From Tillandsia leiboldiana (lineage: Eukaryota; Streptophyta; Magnoliopsida; Poales; Bromeliaceae): DNA of 64,000 nucleotides. Position numbers and translations under genes: made by a program. The first letter of the stretch is position 1. Every line of letters starts with the position of its first letter. The notes beneath the pieces are model-generated. The model saw only the letters and a program-made list of their open reading frames with translations, made no database searches and was not told the origin of the DNA. The stretch is taken from NCBI GenBank assembly GCA_029204045.2, contig CM055063.1, positions 41,201,562 to 41,265,561 of the forward strand, written 5' to 3'. This document shows, one piece after another, positions 43,274-54,854 of this stretch.

Positions 43274-43278
43274 ATCTG

Positions 43279-44997
43279 GGCTAGGTTTATTTATGCTTTA
43301 GACATCCACACTGTTCTTCTATTCCTGGACATAGTGTCTTCCTCACCCGGTTAGTGGGCTGAGTGGTCGGGTTCTCTTAGTGTGGGATGCATGTCACACT
43401 CGTGCTTGGGGCCGAGTGGAGTATGGTAGATGTAGCTAGTCGTTTATTTATGGCGGGAGCCGTTTGGGTAGACGGTGGTCCCGAGATGTCGTGTTCTTTG
43501 ATTTGGGTGTCGCTACAGTGGTAGTGGCAGTAGTGTACCAGTGATAGCAGGACCTTGAACCAAGAACCTTTTTAGACACATACATGATTTTAGTCAACCA
43601 ATGTTTTCTTCCAAGCATCGTAGGGTCGCCGGAGTCTGTTCTTGTCTGATAGGACGAAAGCATTAGCTCTTCGAGGTTTGGATATAAAACTTGTTTCAAC
43701 TGTTTTCCTAAAAAGAACTAAAAATCATTAAACATGGGTTTCTCTCAAGTCAAATGGCTTTCAGTAATAAATGTCACCTTTTTCCTAAAAACTTACCCAC
43801 TCAGGATGATTCGAGTGGTCTGGGTTCTAAGGGCTGCCTTTTCTCTAGGTCGAGAACAACGAGGGGCTACGCCTAGAGCCTGTTCTTGTTTGATTTGGGT
43901 TGTAGGTTCTAGTCTTTCGGGGTTCTCGAACCCTTCATTGTTGTTGGCTGTGGAGTATCTCCAGTCCAGTGGTTTTAGCACGTTGGCAGAGTGATGTCCG
44001 TTTTAGGGAGCTGTTGGGTTGACAGCGGTCCCGACTGTTCGAGTGTTCCTTGTTAGTGAGTAGAGAGGTGATTTGGGTATTGTCGATCTTGTTGATCGTG
44101 ATTTGGACTATAGCCTGCATGAGCCATATTGAGCTCGACAGAGATGCGCGGATACTTTACTCGGTGGGGTCGCGCCCCTCGAGTGCCACTCCGGAGTTGG
44201 GCCTGTTACTTTGGTATCGCGACTTCTCGACGCAGTCCCTCTGGCTAGGCCTGTTTTGGCAATCACGGACGCCCTACGGTAGACCCGTCCTCTTGTGGAT
44301 GTGCGGCAGTAGGTGGGCGCAGGTTTGACTGGACCCTATGTGGCAGTCAGTGTAGATTGGGTGATTATATTTCAGAGTTAGTAGATGCATCATGTTTCCA
44401 TCTGTTCCACTCCTTGAGCATATAGCTAGAGGCATAGTAGCTGTAGAGTTTATTTTTTTCCCAGCTTTTCCTTCCAGCACTGCATTTATTACTTTATGCC
44501 TCTAGTAGACTTAGTGGGCAGACCGTCGGGCTTGTTGGCGGTACCCACTGAGAACTACTGTGGGATATAGTTCTCACACCCGCCGTGGTGTATTTTTCCC
44601 CAGGGACTTCTACTCCTGTTCCTGCTGCTCCAGTTGCTGCTTCTTCAGATCGAGGTAAGGGAGTCGCGAGATAGATCCCTACCAGTCGTCTTCCTGAGCG
44701 AGAGTAGTTGTACCATCTTTTTAGATTTTGAGAGTTACATTTTGAGAGACCTTTGTAGTAAGATTCAGCGTTGTACTTTTCTTTTATAGTTGAGAGACTT
44801 ATGTATTTTGGTGAGGACTTGAGTGGTATATTGTGGAGTTGTATTTATTTTTATTTCAGCATTTACTTTTCAGCTCTGATATCTGTATAGTGTAGATGAT
44901 CTTTTGCAGGTTAGTCGCTACGTCTATACGGGGCTTCCCGTATGGGCGGCGGATCTATTGGTGAGCCCGGGTCGTAGTTCGACCCCGGGGCGTGACA
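43279..44997 (+). repeat. Gypsy-A 5' LTR, right piece
   Basis: Resumes with GGCTAGGTTTATTTATG and ends CCCCGGGGCGTGACA at 44997. Around 44220-44250 it carries the uninterrupted sequence TCGACGCAGTCCCTCTGGCT. That is the pre-insertion form of the site where the solo LTR at 50872-54854 landed in the other LTR. No gene. Confidence 0.88.
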
Positions 44998-45005
44998 GAT
45001 TAGAT

Positions 45006-45017
45006 TTGTATCAGAGC
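45006..45017 (+). other. Primer binding site of the Gypsy-A element
   Basis: TTGTATCAGAGC, nine bases after the 5' LTR end, matches the initiator Met-tRNA site TGGTATCAGAGC at 11 of 12 positions and is followed by CTAGG, as is common in Tekay-type elements. Confidence 0.8.
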
Positions 45018-45290
45018 CTAGGATATAGGTCATTGTGGACTTAGAAACCCTAGGCTTGTGGTTGGACATTAGGATGACTACGTGAGAGTCGTGAGTTTTA
45101 GCGAGAGTCCTGATTGAGTTTTATACCTCTCATAAGAGACGGGATGAGTGATTGGCATGTTTATTCTCCTAAGCGATTATGTTGGCTGCAGACAACATAA
45201 TGCTATGGAATGGATGACATGTCTTTGACTTTCGCTAGATTGGGTCGAGTGTTGTTTTAGTTCTGTCCTGATGTTTGAATGTTGCTGCAG

Positions 45291-46778
45291 ATGAGCACGA
45301 TGCCTCCCCGACGCAGGATGCAGACGCGTTCACAGCCTTCCTCCTCCGATGAGTCTGAGCAGGAGGAGTCAGCACAGGGTCAGCAGTTTGAGGTACAGGA
45401 GCTTCAGGCTCAGATGGCCCATCTGTCAGAGGCTCTCCGACGTCAGGAGGAGACTTCACGGCGCCAGGAGGAGACTTCACGACGTCAGGAGGAGACTTTC
45501 CGGCGCAAGGAGGAGACCATGGACCAGATGAGGCGCATGTTGGAGCAGAGAGCGCAGCCTGTTGTTACACCCCCTGAGAGTTTCCCCGCACCTCCTCCGC
45601 CAGCCGTGGCACCCCCTATTGCACCGGTTACCAGTAGACAGCCGTCCGGGACGGCAGGACAGTTGACCCCTGCAGAGCAGTGTGAGGTGGTTGATTTGTT
45701 GTTGAGGTTTCGTCAGTTTGACCCACCTCATTTTTCGGGGCAGAGTTCGGAGCCGTGGGAGGCAGAGTCGTGGATCACGGCGATGGAGCGGCATTTTGAG
45801 AGCCTGTTTATTCAGGAGCGGTTTCAGGTACTGTTGGCGACGAACTTCTTGGAGCGCAACGCTGAGGCTTGGTGGCGGCGTGTTCGACCTGCTGGTCCGC
45901 CTGGGGCTCAGCTTCTTACCTGGGCAGAGTTTCGCAGTCTACTTCTTGGAGCCTTCTTGCCGGAGAGCATTCGGCAGAGGTTGGAGGAGCAGTTGAAGAA
46001 TCTCCGACAGGGAGATCGGCCCGTGCACGAGTACATTGCTGATTTCAACCAGCTGTTGGCCTATGTACCACACGCGGCCAGGGACGAGGCGCATCAGATT
46101 TATATGTTTTAGCGAGGTTTATGCCGGGAGATTTATCAGTTCGTCCGTTCGCGTAGACTACAGACTTTGGACGCGTCCATGGAGCAGGCACTCTATGTTG
46201 AGCGCGGAGTGGCCGTGATGGTTGAGGTGGCTCTAGCTCCCGCAGTGATTCCGGGGGCGAAGCGCCCAGCACAGGATGACGAGGGACAGACGAGTCGGCA
46301 GGAACCTCCGAGACCTCCACGATCTCACCCTGAGGATCGTGGGTTTCAGAGGCTCCAGAGATCAGGTGGGCCCCCGCAGCAGCCGCAGTATCAGCAGTAT
46401 CATCAGCGACTGCAGTTTCAATAGCAGCAGTATCGGCAGTAGCGACAAGAGCGGTGTGTTATCTGTGGCGGGCCTCATCCACCATCGCAGTGTGACCAGA
46501 GGCAGGGACGGTGTTTCCTATGTGGAGAGTTGGGACATTTTCGAGCAGCTTGTCCCCGAGCCATTCTGTCAGTGCGACCTCTTGCTACAGCACCTCCCGT
46601 GCCTATTCAGGAAGCGGAAGCCCCTCCGGCATACCGTCAGACGGAGTGGGTCACGACTTCGGGACAGACGGGACGACGATATTCAGCACCTAGTGGACGG
46701 GTTTACGCAGCCCTGGTGGAGGGCACCCCGGCAACAGATCGTGACACCGCAGGTATGATTTTATTTTCTGCCAGCTGA
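45291..46778 (+). pseudogene. Gypsy-A gag with three TAG stops, truncated before protease
   Basis: ATG 45291; open to 46109, then TAG at 46110-46112, 46422-46424 and 46440-46442, with homology continuing in one frame to 46778. The N terminus has a repeated RRQEETS segment forming a charged coiled coil (about residues 35-85). A Pro-rich linker is followed by the Ty3/Gypsy capsid region (FSGQSSEPWEAESWITAMER, FLERNAEAWWRR, RQGDRPVHEYIADFNQLLAY). The nucleocapsid has a degenerate CVICGGPHPPSQC followed by a CCHC knuckle, CFLCGELGHFRAAC. After GRVYAALVEG the frame ends at 46778, about where the protease would begin. All three stops sit where Gln is plausible (two in Gln runs). Confidence 0.88.
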
Positions 46779-46966
46779 GTTTGAGCATGCCTGCACTGCT
46801 GTTTTTCCTGCATGTGTTAATTGGCCATTTGCATCTTTGCATGGATAAGAGATAGGATTATCACTACTTGCATTAGCGGTTAGATTCTTGACGGTATCCT
46901 ACGAGTAGAGGATTGCGGTGCATGATCAGTACAGTTTAGACTTGGGATTATACCGACAGGTGTGAC
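46779..46966 (+). other. Remnant between gag and 3' LTR of Gypsy-A
   Basis: 188 bp without coding signal. It replaces the whole protease-RT-RNase H-integrase block. The sequence next to the LTR (CCGACAGGTGTGAC) is not a normal polypurine tract, so the deletion probably reached the LTR edge. Confidence 0.65.
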
Positions 46967-48776
46967 TGTGAGGACCCGAATCCCCACTTAAGAGTTTACT
47001 GTTGGATTAGTGGCCTTTGGGAGTGTTTGTACGTGTGTCGAGCCCAAGAAATGGATTTATGGTGTAAATTGGGAGTAAGTTTGCATCACCGGAGGCCTTT
47101 GGGAAATTTTAGAAGTGGAATTGGGCAAAACGGACTTCGGATTTGGATTCAGCGCGTGAAAACGTTGAAGATGGACTATTTACTTGTGTTTTTCGGGGCC
47201 CGGACGCGAAAACACGGATTTCGAGGTGTGGGTGTACTGTTCCGGCGGCCGGAGAGGCGGTGGCGGCGGTGTGCGGCGGAGCGCAGCGGCCGGCTGAGGC
47301 GCAGCCGCTCAGTCCACAGCGGAAGCGTGCACCCGAGCGCGGGACACGTGGCGGCTCCCGGTTGGCCGGCGCAGCAGGCACGGTCCACCGGAAAAGAGCG
47401 GGTGTACGGTGGACAGGAGGGTGACACGTGGCAGCGTGTGGTTGGTGCGGTCTAGCGCGCTCGGTCCACGGAGCAGGCTGGGGTGGCCTCGGGGCGCGTG
47501 CCTGGCAGAGGCGCAGGCGGCGGCGCAGGGCTCACGTGGGCACGCGTTGACTCGGCTTCCCGCGCTCGGGCGCGCCACGCGTCGACGTCCGGCGTGGCCA
47601 CGCGGCGCAGTGTGAGTGGTGGTGTTTGCTGTCCGCTGTTTTGGCGCTGACGTGGCACACCGGTGGCATTTCGGGCGCTGGTTGGTCGGGTCCATGCACC
47701 CGGTTTTCGGCGCCCGAAAGATTCGGGCGCCCGAAACCTGGGACAAATCGGGTATTATCCGAATTGTTTCTTTGAGCCTATAAATAGCCCTAGCCGCCTT
47801 CTTCATGGGTTTTTTCGCGTTTTCGAGCCTCATTTCACCTCGGACTCTACAGTGAAGTTGCTCCCCGACTTGTGTTGCACCTTCGGGAGGATTTTGGGGA
47901 TTTTACGTGGCACGCTTTTCGAGGTTCCATTTTCTTTGGCGCATCACGACGCTCCTTCGCCGGTGTTCCCTTTCGTCGCGTTTCGGTGCGCGAGCTCCCC
48001 CGGCCTACCCGACCACCTTTTCAGGCGATTCTTGCGCCGTTGGAACGGTGACAGACTGGGCTTCGATCTTGGTATTTCCAGCTTCCCCTTGTTTCATGCT
48101 GTGGGAGGTGTTTTTCTAAGTTTACTATGACACTGTTTTTGTGGTTGAGACTTGGACAGCGGCGCGGTCCTTCGGCGATATCTCCGCACTCGGACATCGG
48201 ATCGGGACGTGCCTGTACACTTTTTGCATCTACGCGTCGCAAGGATTATTGTCGTATTTTTTGGGGATTTTTCAAAGACTTGCCCGAAGGTATATTCTTC
48301 CCCCTTTACTGTGCAGAGTATTACAGTTGTGTATGTTGTGAAGTTTCACGCTCACCGCGTTGTGGAAATTGTAACTCGGCCTACGGGACTCGGATTGTGA
48401 CGTGCAGGTACCCGTTTGGAAGGGCTCGACGCGACGATCGCGGCAGTATTTTTATCGGATTTTTCAAAGTCTGTTCTGCAGGTGGAAATTTCAGATCTTC
48501 AGGACTATTTTCTGCGGATTGTTGTACTTGGATATTTTTTTGGAATAAAGTGTAACTTTGGACTGTATGTTTGTACCAGGAGGAGTTGTTCAGTGTCTTT
48601 GGACCTTAGGGACTGTGGATTAGTGGAGGTTGTTGCTCCTGGTATTTTTAGCTCTTGGACTTTGTGTAACACCCCCGGAATTTGGATTAGTCCTCTATAT
48701 AAATGATATAATAGGACTAAATCTCTAACCCGGCTATAGCATTTTGGATGGTAGCAAGATCAAAGAGGAACATGAG

Positions 48777-48830
48777 AGTTAAGCGTGCTAGAGCTAGAGT
48801 AGTTCTAGGATGGGTGACCCCCTGGGAAGT
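48777..48830 (+). ncRNA. 5S rRNA-like segment in TRIM LTR 1
   Basis: AGTTAAGCGTGCT, GGATGGGTGACC and CCTGGGAAGT occur in the order and spacing of the 3' part of plant 5S rRNA. They cover the internal control region (box A, intermediate element, box C) of the Pol III promoter. A few changes lie between box A and the intermediate element. This is a retrotransposon-borne copy, not a host 5S gene; whether it is transcribed is unknown. Confidence 0.85.
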
Positions 48831-49175
48831 GGGGCGTCACAGTTGGTATCAGAGCCATTCACCAGCCGAAAATGTGAGATGAGTCTCGGCTGAGCCAGGG
48901 TTATTTAGTGGGTAGAGCGAGGCTCCCCGGCTAATGACCGTTGTGAGTGGAGTGCAGCTCCTCACAAGGTCGGCTAAGGCTAGCGAGACGAGTCTCACAT
49001 CGCCTGGTGCTTGTGAGTGTGCTTGAGCCTGACGTGGACGTCAGGGCTTAAAGGGGGGAAGAATGTAACACCCCCGGAATTTGGATTAGTCCTCTATATA
49101 AATGATATAATCGGACTAAATCTCTAACCCGGCTATAGCATTTTGGATGGTAGCAAGATCAAAGAGGAACATGAG

Positions 49176-49229
49176 AGTTAAGCGTGCTAGAGCTAGAGTA
49201 GTTCTAGGATGGGTGACCCCCTGGGAAGT
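49176..49229 (+). ncRNA. 5S rRNA-like segment in TRIM LTR 2
   Basis: Identical to the segment in LTR 1 (48777-48830). Confidence 0.85.
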
Positions 49230-50871
49230 GGGGCGTCACACTTTGGACCGTTAGCGCCCTCAGGTGGGTGGCCTTGTCTCCAAGATTGATGGACTGGACA
49301 TTAAATCTACTATAGTAGGACTATGCATGATAGTGAATTTCTTGTGTAGCATGCTAGAATGTAGCAATTGCTATTCCTTGTACTATCTGATGATCTTGTG
49401 ATCTCCTTGCTTTCTACCATCTGTTAAATTATAGTTATCTTGGAACTTGACCTAGCACCCCTGTCATATGTTGCATGTGTAACCAGACCAGTAGAAAATC
49501 CTCACTTGGGCTAGGGTTATTTATGTTTCGACATCCACACACTGTACCTTATTCCTGGACATAGTGTTATCCTCGCCTGGGTAGTGGGCCGAGTGGTCAG
49601 GACTTCCTTTTACTGTGGGATGCATGTTGCACTCGTGCTTGGGAGCAGAGTGGAGTTTGGTAGATGTTGTTGGTCTTTTATCTTTGGTGCGAGCGGTTTG
49701 GGTAAACGGTGGTCCCGGGATATCTTGTTTCCCTGTTTGTGTTGTCGCCAATGTGTTAGTGGCAGTTGTGTACCAGTGTTAGCAGGACCTACAACCCAGA
49801 ACCATTTTGACATACACATTATTTTAGTCTACCAATGTTTTCTTCCAAGCATCGAAGAGCCGCTGGAGTCTGTTCTTGTTTGGTTGGACAAAGGCATTAG
49901 CCCTTCGGGGTTTGGGTATAAATACTTATTTTCTAACTGTTTTTCCTAAAAGAACTAAAAATCATTAAAAAGGGGTTTCTCCTCGAATCAAGATAGTTTT
50001 TCAACAAAAAAGGGAACTACTTTTAGTCCTCACCCCGCGTGGGTTGAGTGAAAATGGTTTTCAGTAACAAATGTCACCTTTTTCCTGTAAACTCCCCCAC
50101 TCGAGAGGATTCGAGTGGTCTGGGTTCTAGGGGCCGTTCCTTTGTCGGGACGAAAACCACGGAGGCCGAGCATGGAACCTGTTCTTGTTGATAGGGTTGT
50201 AGGTGTTGGTCTCCCGGAACTTTCGGGCCCTGGTTGGTGTCTTCTGCGTGTTGTACCGAGGTTGTCGTGTTCCCGAACTGTAAGGGGGTCGGGAACTTTG
50301 ATAGGCGGAGCCTAGAGTCTGTTCTTGTTTGATAGGGTTCTAAGCACCGACCTATCGGGTTTTCCAAACCCTTATGGTGTCGGTCCTTCCTGTGTTATCT
50401 GTGAGTTTGATGTTCTGTCGTGGGGAGCCGTTGACTAGACGATGGTCCCGGGCCGTCGAGTATCTTCCGGCCTGTGTTGTTGGGAACCGTTGGGGTTGAT
50501 GGTCGTCCCGGGTCATTGAGTGTTGTCCGACCAGTTTTGTTAGCCCTGAGTTGTGGGTCGATCCTCGCTTTGGAGTATCTCCAGCCAATGTGTTAGTGCT
50601 ATGAGTTGGTGGAGTTTGCTAGTGTCTTGAGATTCGAGAGAGCTGATCAGCTGAGTCGTCGAGAGTGCTCCGCCTATTGTAAGAGATGGTTGAGGATCCT
50701 GAGTCTTTCCGTTCTGAGAGTGAGCGTGGATTTTGACTATAGCCTGCAGGAGCCACTTTGAGCTCGATAGAGTGCGCGGAATTATACCTTTTTCCTCGAT
50801 GGGGTCGCGCCCCTCGAGTGCCACGTCCGGGGTGGATCTGTGACTTTTGTATCGCGACTTGTCGACGCAGT

Positions 50872-53800
50872 TGTGGTGACCCGGATCTTTGCAGCGCTTC
50901 TACAGTGTGACCAGCAGCTTCTGGAAGCTTACGTGGCATGTCGGCGGTGTTCGTGCGCCAATTTGGACAAAAGTGATGGACTTGGGGCTTAAAATGGATC
51001 ACGTGGGTAATCGGGGGACCCCGTCGGATGTTTAGAGGAGTTTACGCGCAGAATGGATGTCAAATTTAGGCTCAGCGCGAAACTCGGATTTAAAATACCT
51101 TTTCGGGAGCCTCCGGGAATTTATAGGATTGGAATTTGGCAAAATGGACGCCGGATTTGGAATCAGCGCGCGAAAACGGTCAAGATGGGCTATTTACTTG
51201 TATTTTTCGGAGCTTGCTACAGTAATTTTTACTGTTCACCGCCGGAACAGTGTTCCCGGCGATCGCCGGCGGCGGCCGGCGGCGGCGGGCAGCGGCGGAA
51301 GGCGGCGGCGCGGGCTCGGGCAGGCGGTGCGCGGCCGCGGGCAGGCGCAGAGCGGCGCCGGCAGGCGCGCATGGGCGCGGGCAGGTGCGCGGTCCACGCG
51401 GCGGGCGTGCACCAGGGCGGTGCCACGTGGCGGGTTGTGGTTGGATGGTTCAGGCGGCGCGGTCCACGAAATTTTTTGGGTGCACGGTGGACCGACAGTG
51501 GGACGCGTGGCAACTTTTTATTCGTTGGTGTTGTGGACTTGGTCCACCATGCAGGAGGTGGTTACCTCGGTTTGCGTGCGCGGTATGGGCGCGGCAGCGC
51601 GCACGTGGGCGCGATTCCCGAGGCGCGGGCGCGCGGGAAGCGGAGGCCACGTGTCGTGCGGTGAGTGGCCAGGATTGGTGTTTGCTATGCGGGTGCCACG
51701 TGGCTCGCCGTGAGCGGCCCGTTTTGGTGTTTCCTGTCGGCGGGACACAGAGGTAATTTTCCGAAAAGATTTTCTGGTTTTCCCTTAAGTGGCAACCCGA
51801 GGGCTTTTGGGAGGAGGTTTTCGACCCCTTCGAGCCCTCTGCTCGCAGGGGGTTGAGAAGAAGAATTCTTCTCCTTGAAGTGAGGATTACACCCGTCAAG
51901 TTTTGGATTTTTCGGCTGCACGGATTTCAAGATTTTGATTTTACCGGCGTGGCGCGATGTTTCTTCTTCGGTGTTCTTTTCCGTCGCTTTTCGGTGCACG
52001 AGCTCCCCCGGCCTACCCGGAGCTTCTTTTTCTATGATTTTTACGCCGTTGGCTTCAGGACAGGTAGGGCTTCAACTATCGTGTTTTAAGCTTCCCCTAT
52101 TTCTGATATCTTCTTGGAGTTTTTCGAGCTTCTCTTTGACCCATTTTCTGTTGCTGAGTATTTGGACAGCACCATAGTCTTTTGGCGATATCTCCGCAAC
52201 CGGGCATCGGATTGAGATGTTCCTTAAGGCGTTTTGTATATACACATCACGAGGAAAATGCTCGTATTTTTATTGGATTTTTCTGAGTTTTTATTGGAGG
52301 TGAAAAATCCCTTTTCCCTGTAAATAGTGCTACAGTTTTTGGTACAGAATTCTTTTGAGTGGTGCACCTTACTGATTTTGTATCTTGGCCTACAGGTGTC
52401 GGATTTTGACATGTGAGTACTCGTTTCGACCGGCTCGACGCGACGAACGCAGCGGTTATTTTTCTCAAATTTTTCTGAATTCATTTCGCAGGTAAAAATA
52501 GTGCATTTTTGGGACTGATTTGGGACATCAGGTAATTTGGATTATTGTGTGTAATTTGGGCACCCCTGTGTACATTTGTTGCAGTTATCGCGGCAGGTGA
52601 TCTTTTATTGGGTGAGGACACTTTTGAGATGTGGATTGCGCTTTTCCAGGTGGGTGGTTGTTATATCCCTCTTTTCTAATGTATCCACTAGGAATATTAG
52701 AGAGATCCTCTCTGTTGGACATACTGAATGGTCACCTAATGGACATGCGTGCTTAACTAAAATAATTATGAGCCTATCCTGTGGAAAACACTGTAGAGGA
52801 ACTTGTTAGTGGTTGGAACTTGTACATGCTTACATGGACATCATATTGGCATTTAACTGTGCATGAGGGAGGTATTTTCATGTTGGGATATTATGAAACG
52901 TTTTGTGGGAGGGTTCCACTTGAGGATCTTCTGGACAGGCAGGGGTGGATGGTTTATGTGAGGGTGATTAGCAGATTATAGGCATGTGCAGTTGGATTAT
53001 GATTTAGCATGATGATTATACCCAGGTGGAACTATTAATTGATACACATGTGGAACCACTTTTCATCACTCACCCTTCTATCTTTCATGAGGAGATAGGC
53101 TTGCTTTTATGGATATCTAGTCAGACCATTTCTTGTCGCTACACTATGTGTTGGGACTTGATTTAGGAGAAACCCTATTGTTCCTTCTCCCCCTATTCCT
53201 TAGGCAGGCAGCTATTTGTTGCTCGGGTTTGAGCAGGGATTGGCATAGTGTAGCCAGGGCCTGGATTTTAGCTTCTGGGGTATTGCGGCTACCGCGGATA
53301 GTAGGCGGTTGACCGGATGTCGGATGTGGGACATGATTGTGATTATGGGTGTTGTTGTGAACCCCTTGTTTTGATTACCCGCTAGGCATTTGAGTAGCTT
53401 CTGTGGTTAAAAAGGCTAAATGCACTTTATGTGAGGCAATGGCAGGCTTAATCGAGACTAAAACGGATATTGTTAGTACTTGCTTGATTGGGGATTATGA
53501 TTGTAGAGCTGTAACATCATATTTAAAAGATAAGGCTAATTAATAATTTGTGGGCTTTGGGTAGGTGACATAGGCAGGCACAGGCTATCTCATATTTACC
53601 ATTCTCATACTATTGTCTCCATGATCTAGCATAATAAAGGATATCGACACCTGTTTTATTTTATATCATCTTGGGACATTTGCATGCTTGTATGGTCACC
53701 TAAATAGGCCACCTTTTTCTGCTACACTATCATGCTGGAATTGACATAGGAGAAACCTTTTTATTATTCTTTTCTCCTTTCATTTGAGGCTCAGGGTATT

Positions 53801-54854
53801 TGCAGCTCGTGCGCGAGCAGGGGGTTTGGGATAGTGTAGTCAGGTTCTTGGGTTTTGGGACATGCTGGGCTTTATGGTAGGGTATTGCGGCAACCACGAA
53901 CTTTGGGTGGTTGACCGGGTTTTACTATTGCATCAGATTGGGAGAGGGGGATCGGGCTATCTTTTGTGGAGGGTTTTTCCCACTTGATCTGAGTCACGAT
54001 CCAGTCCTGCTACATCAGGTTACTTGTGGTTACTTACTTTACTCGTGTGGGTCGCTCCCCTCGAGTGCCACTCCGGAGTGTGCGTCAGACAGACTTTGAG
54101 TCCTTGAGACTCCTTTGCTTCGGTGTTATGCATAGGCTGGCATACCCGTTGCGGCAGGCAGAGCAGGCAGTACCAGTGTCTACTGGTGGTCGGATTGGGT
54201 TATTCAGGCAGCCATTTATATTCTGATGCATACATTCAGCTATTCTTTTAGCTCAGTATTTAGAGGCATACTTGTGGTAGCTTCTCATCAGTAGTCATAC
54301 CCATTGCATACCACCTTTATTTCTTTTGCCTCTGGTAGACCTAGTGGGCGTGTCAGAGTTTGAGGTTTTACCCACTAGGGGGGCTTCTGGTTTACTAGTA
54401 GTTCTCACCCCCATTCTTCTTTCCTCTTTTGCTCTCCCTTGTTTTGCAGTGTCTTCTGCGGGTGCTACTGGGCTTACAGTGGCGGGTCGAGGAGAGAGGA
54501 CGGCTGTGTAGATAGATCTCGAGGCAGGATGAGCGTGTTAGCTGGACTATTGGTGTACCCATGTTTTCTCATACAGTTATACTTTTACTTTTGGGACTGG
54601 CTTTTGCCAGCAGGTTGTATTTATTTTGGGTGAGCTGGGAGAGACAGATGTATCATTATTACAGATGTGTTGTATTTTATTTCCAGCTTCAGTCCGAGAT
54701 GTATTAGTTTTTAGTTCAGCTCTGTTTTTATTGCTCTTTTATTATATCTTTCTTATCTGAGCAGGTTGTTGACGCTTCGTGTACATGGGAAATACTGTGT
54801 GCACGGCGGATCTGTAGACGGCTCCGGGTTCTGGTCTACACCCGGGGCGTGACA
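50872..54854 (+). mobile_element. Solo Gypsy-A LTR with TSD GCAGT
   Basis: 3983-bp LTR, TGTGGTGACCCGGATC to CACCCGGGGCGTGACA, with perfect TSD GCAGT (50867-50871 and 54855-54859). It contains CACGTGGC at 51424-51431 and 51697-51704, GC-rich U3, leader donor motifs (CGCAGGTAAAAATAG near 52486) and the same repeat families as the solo LTR at 14064. An internal duplication explains its extra ~280 bp: the block around GCTACACTAT...GAGAAACC...GAGCAGGG appears at about 53139-53260 and again at 53719-53840. The 100-218-codon frames at 51053-51999 are GC artefacts. Confidence 0.94.

Larger units (their letters stand above)
48665..49240 (+). mobile_element. Cassandra-type TRIM with 5S rRNA-derived LTRs
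   Basis: A 576-bp terminal-repeat retrotransposon in miniature. The two 177-bp LTRs (48665-48841 and 49064-49240; TGTAACACCC...GGGGCGTCACA) differ by a single base (A/C). The internal region is 222 bp, with primer binding site TGGTATCAGAGC (48844-48855) and polypurine tract AAAGGGGGGAAGAA (49050-49063). TSD CTTTG is at 48660-48664 and 49241-49245. It has no ORF and would need proteins in trans. Each LTR contains a 5S-rRNA-like segment, which defines the Cassandra group. The orientation is set by PBS and PPT. It sits in the Gypsy-A 3' LTR; the homologous site in the 5' LTR (near 26341) is empty. Confidence 0.95.

Noticed and set aside
47027..47833. 142-174-codon ORFs on both strands
   Set aside because: U3 region of the Gypsy-A 3' LTR; no conserved domain.
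48749..48841. Host 5S rRNA gene
   Set aside because: The 5S-like sequence is incomplete and occurs identically in two LTRs of a TRIM with PBS, PPT and TSD, so it is a Cassandra-type copy.
51053..51999. 149-218-codon ORFs
   Set aside because: Same GC-rich U3 region of another Gypsy-A LTR; not conserved in the sister LTRs.
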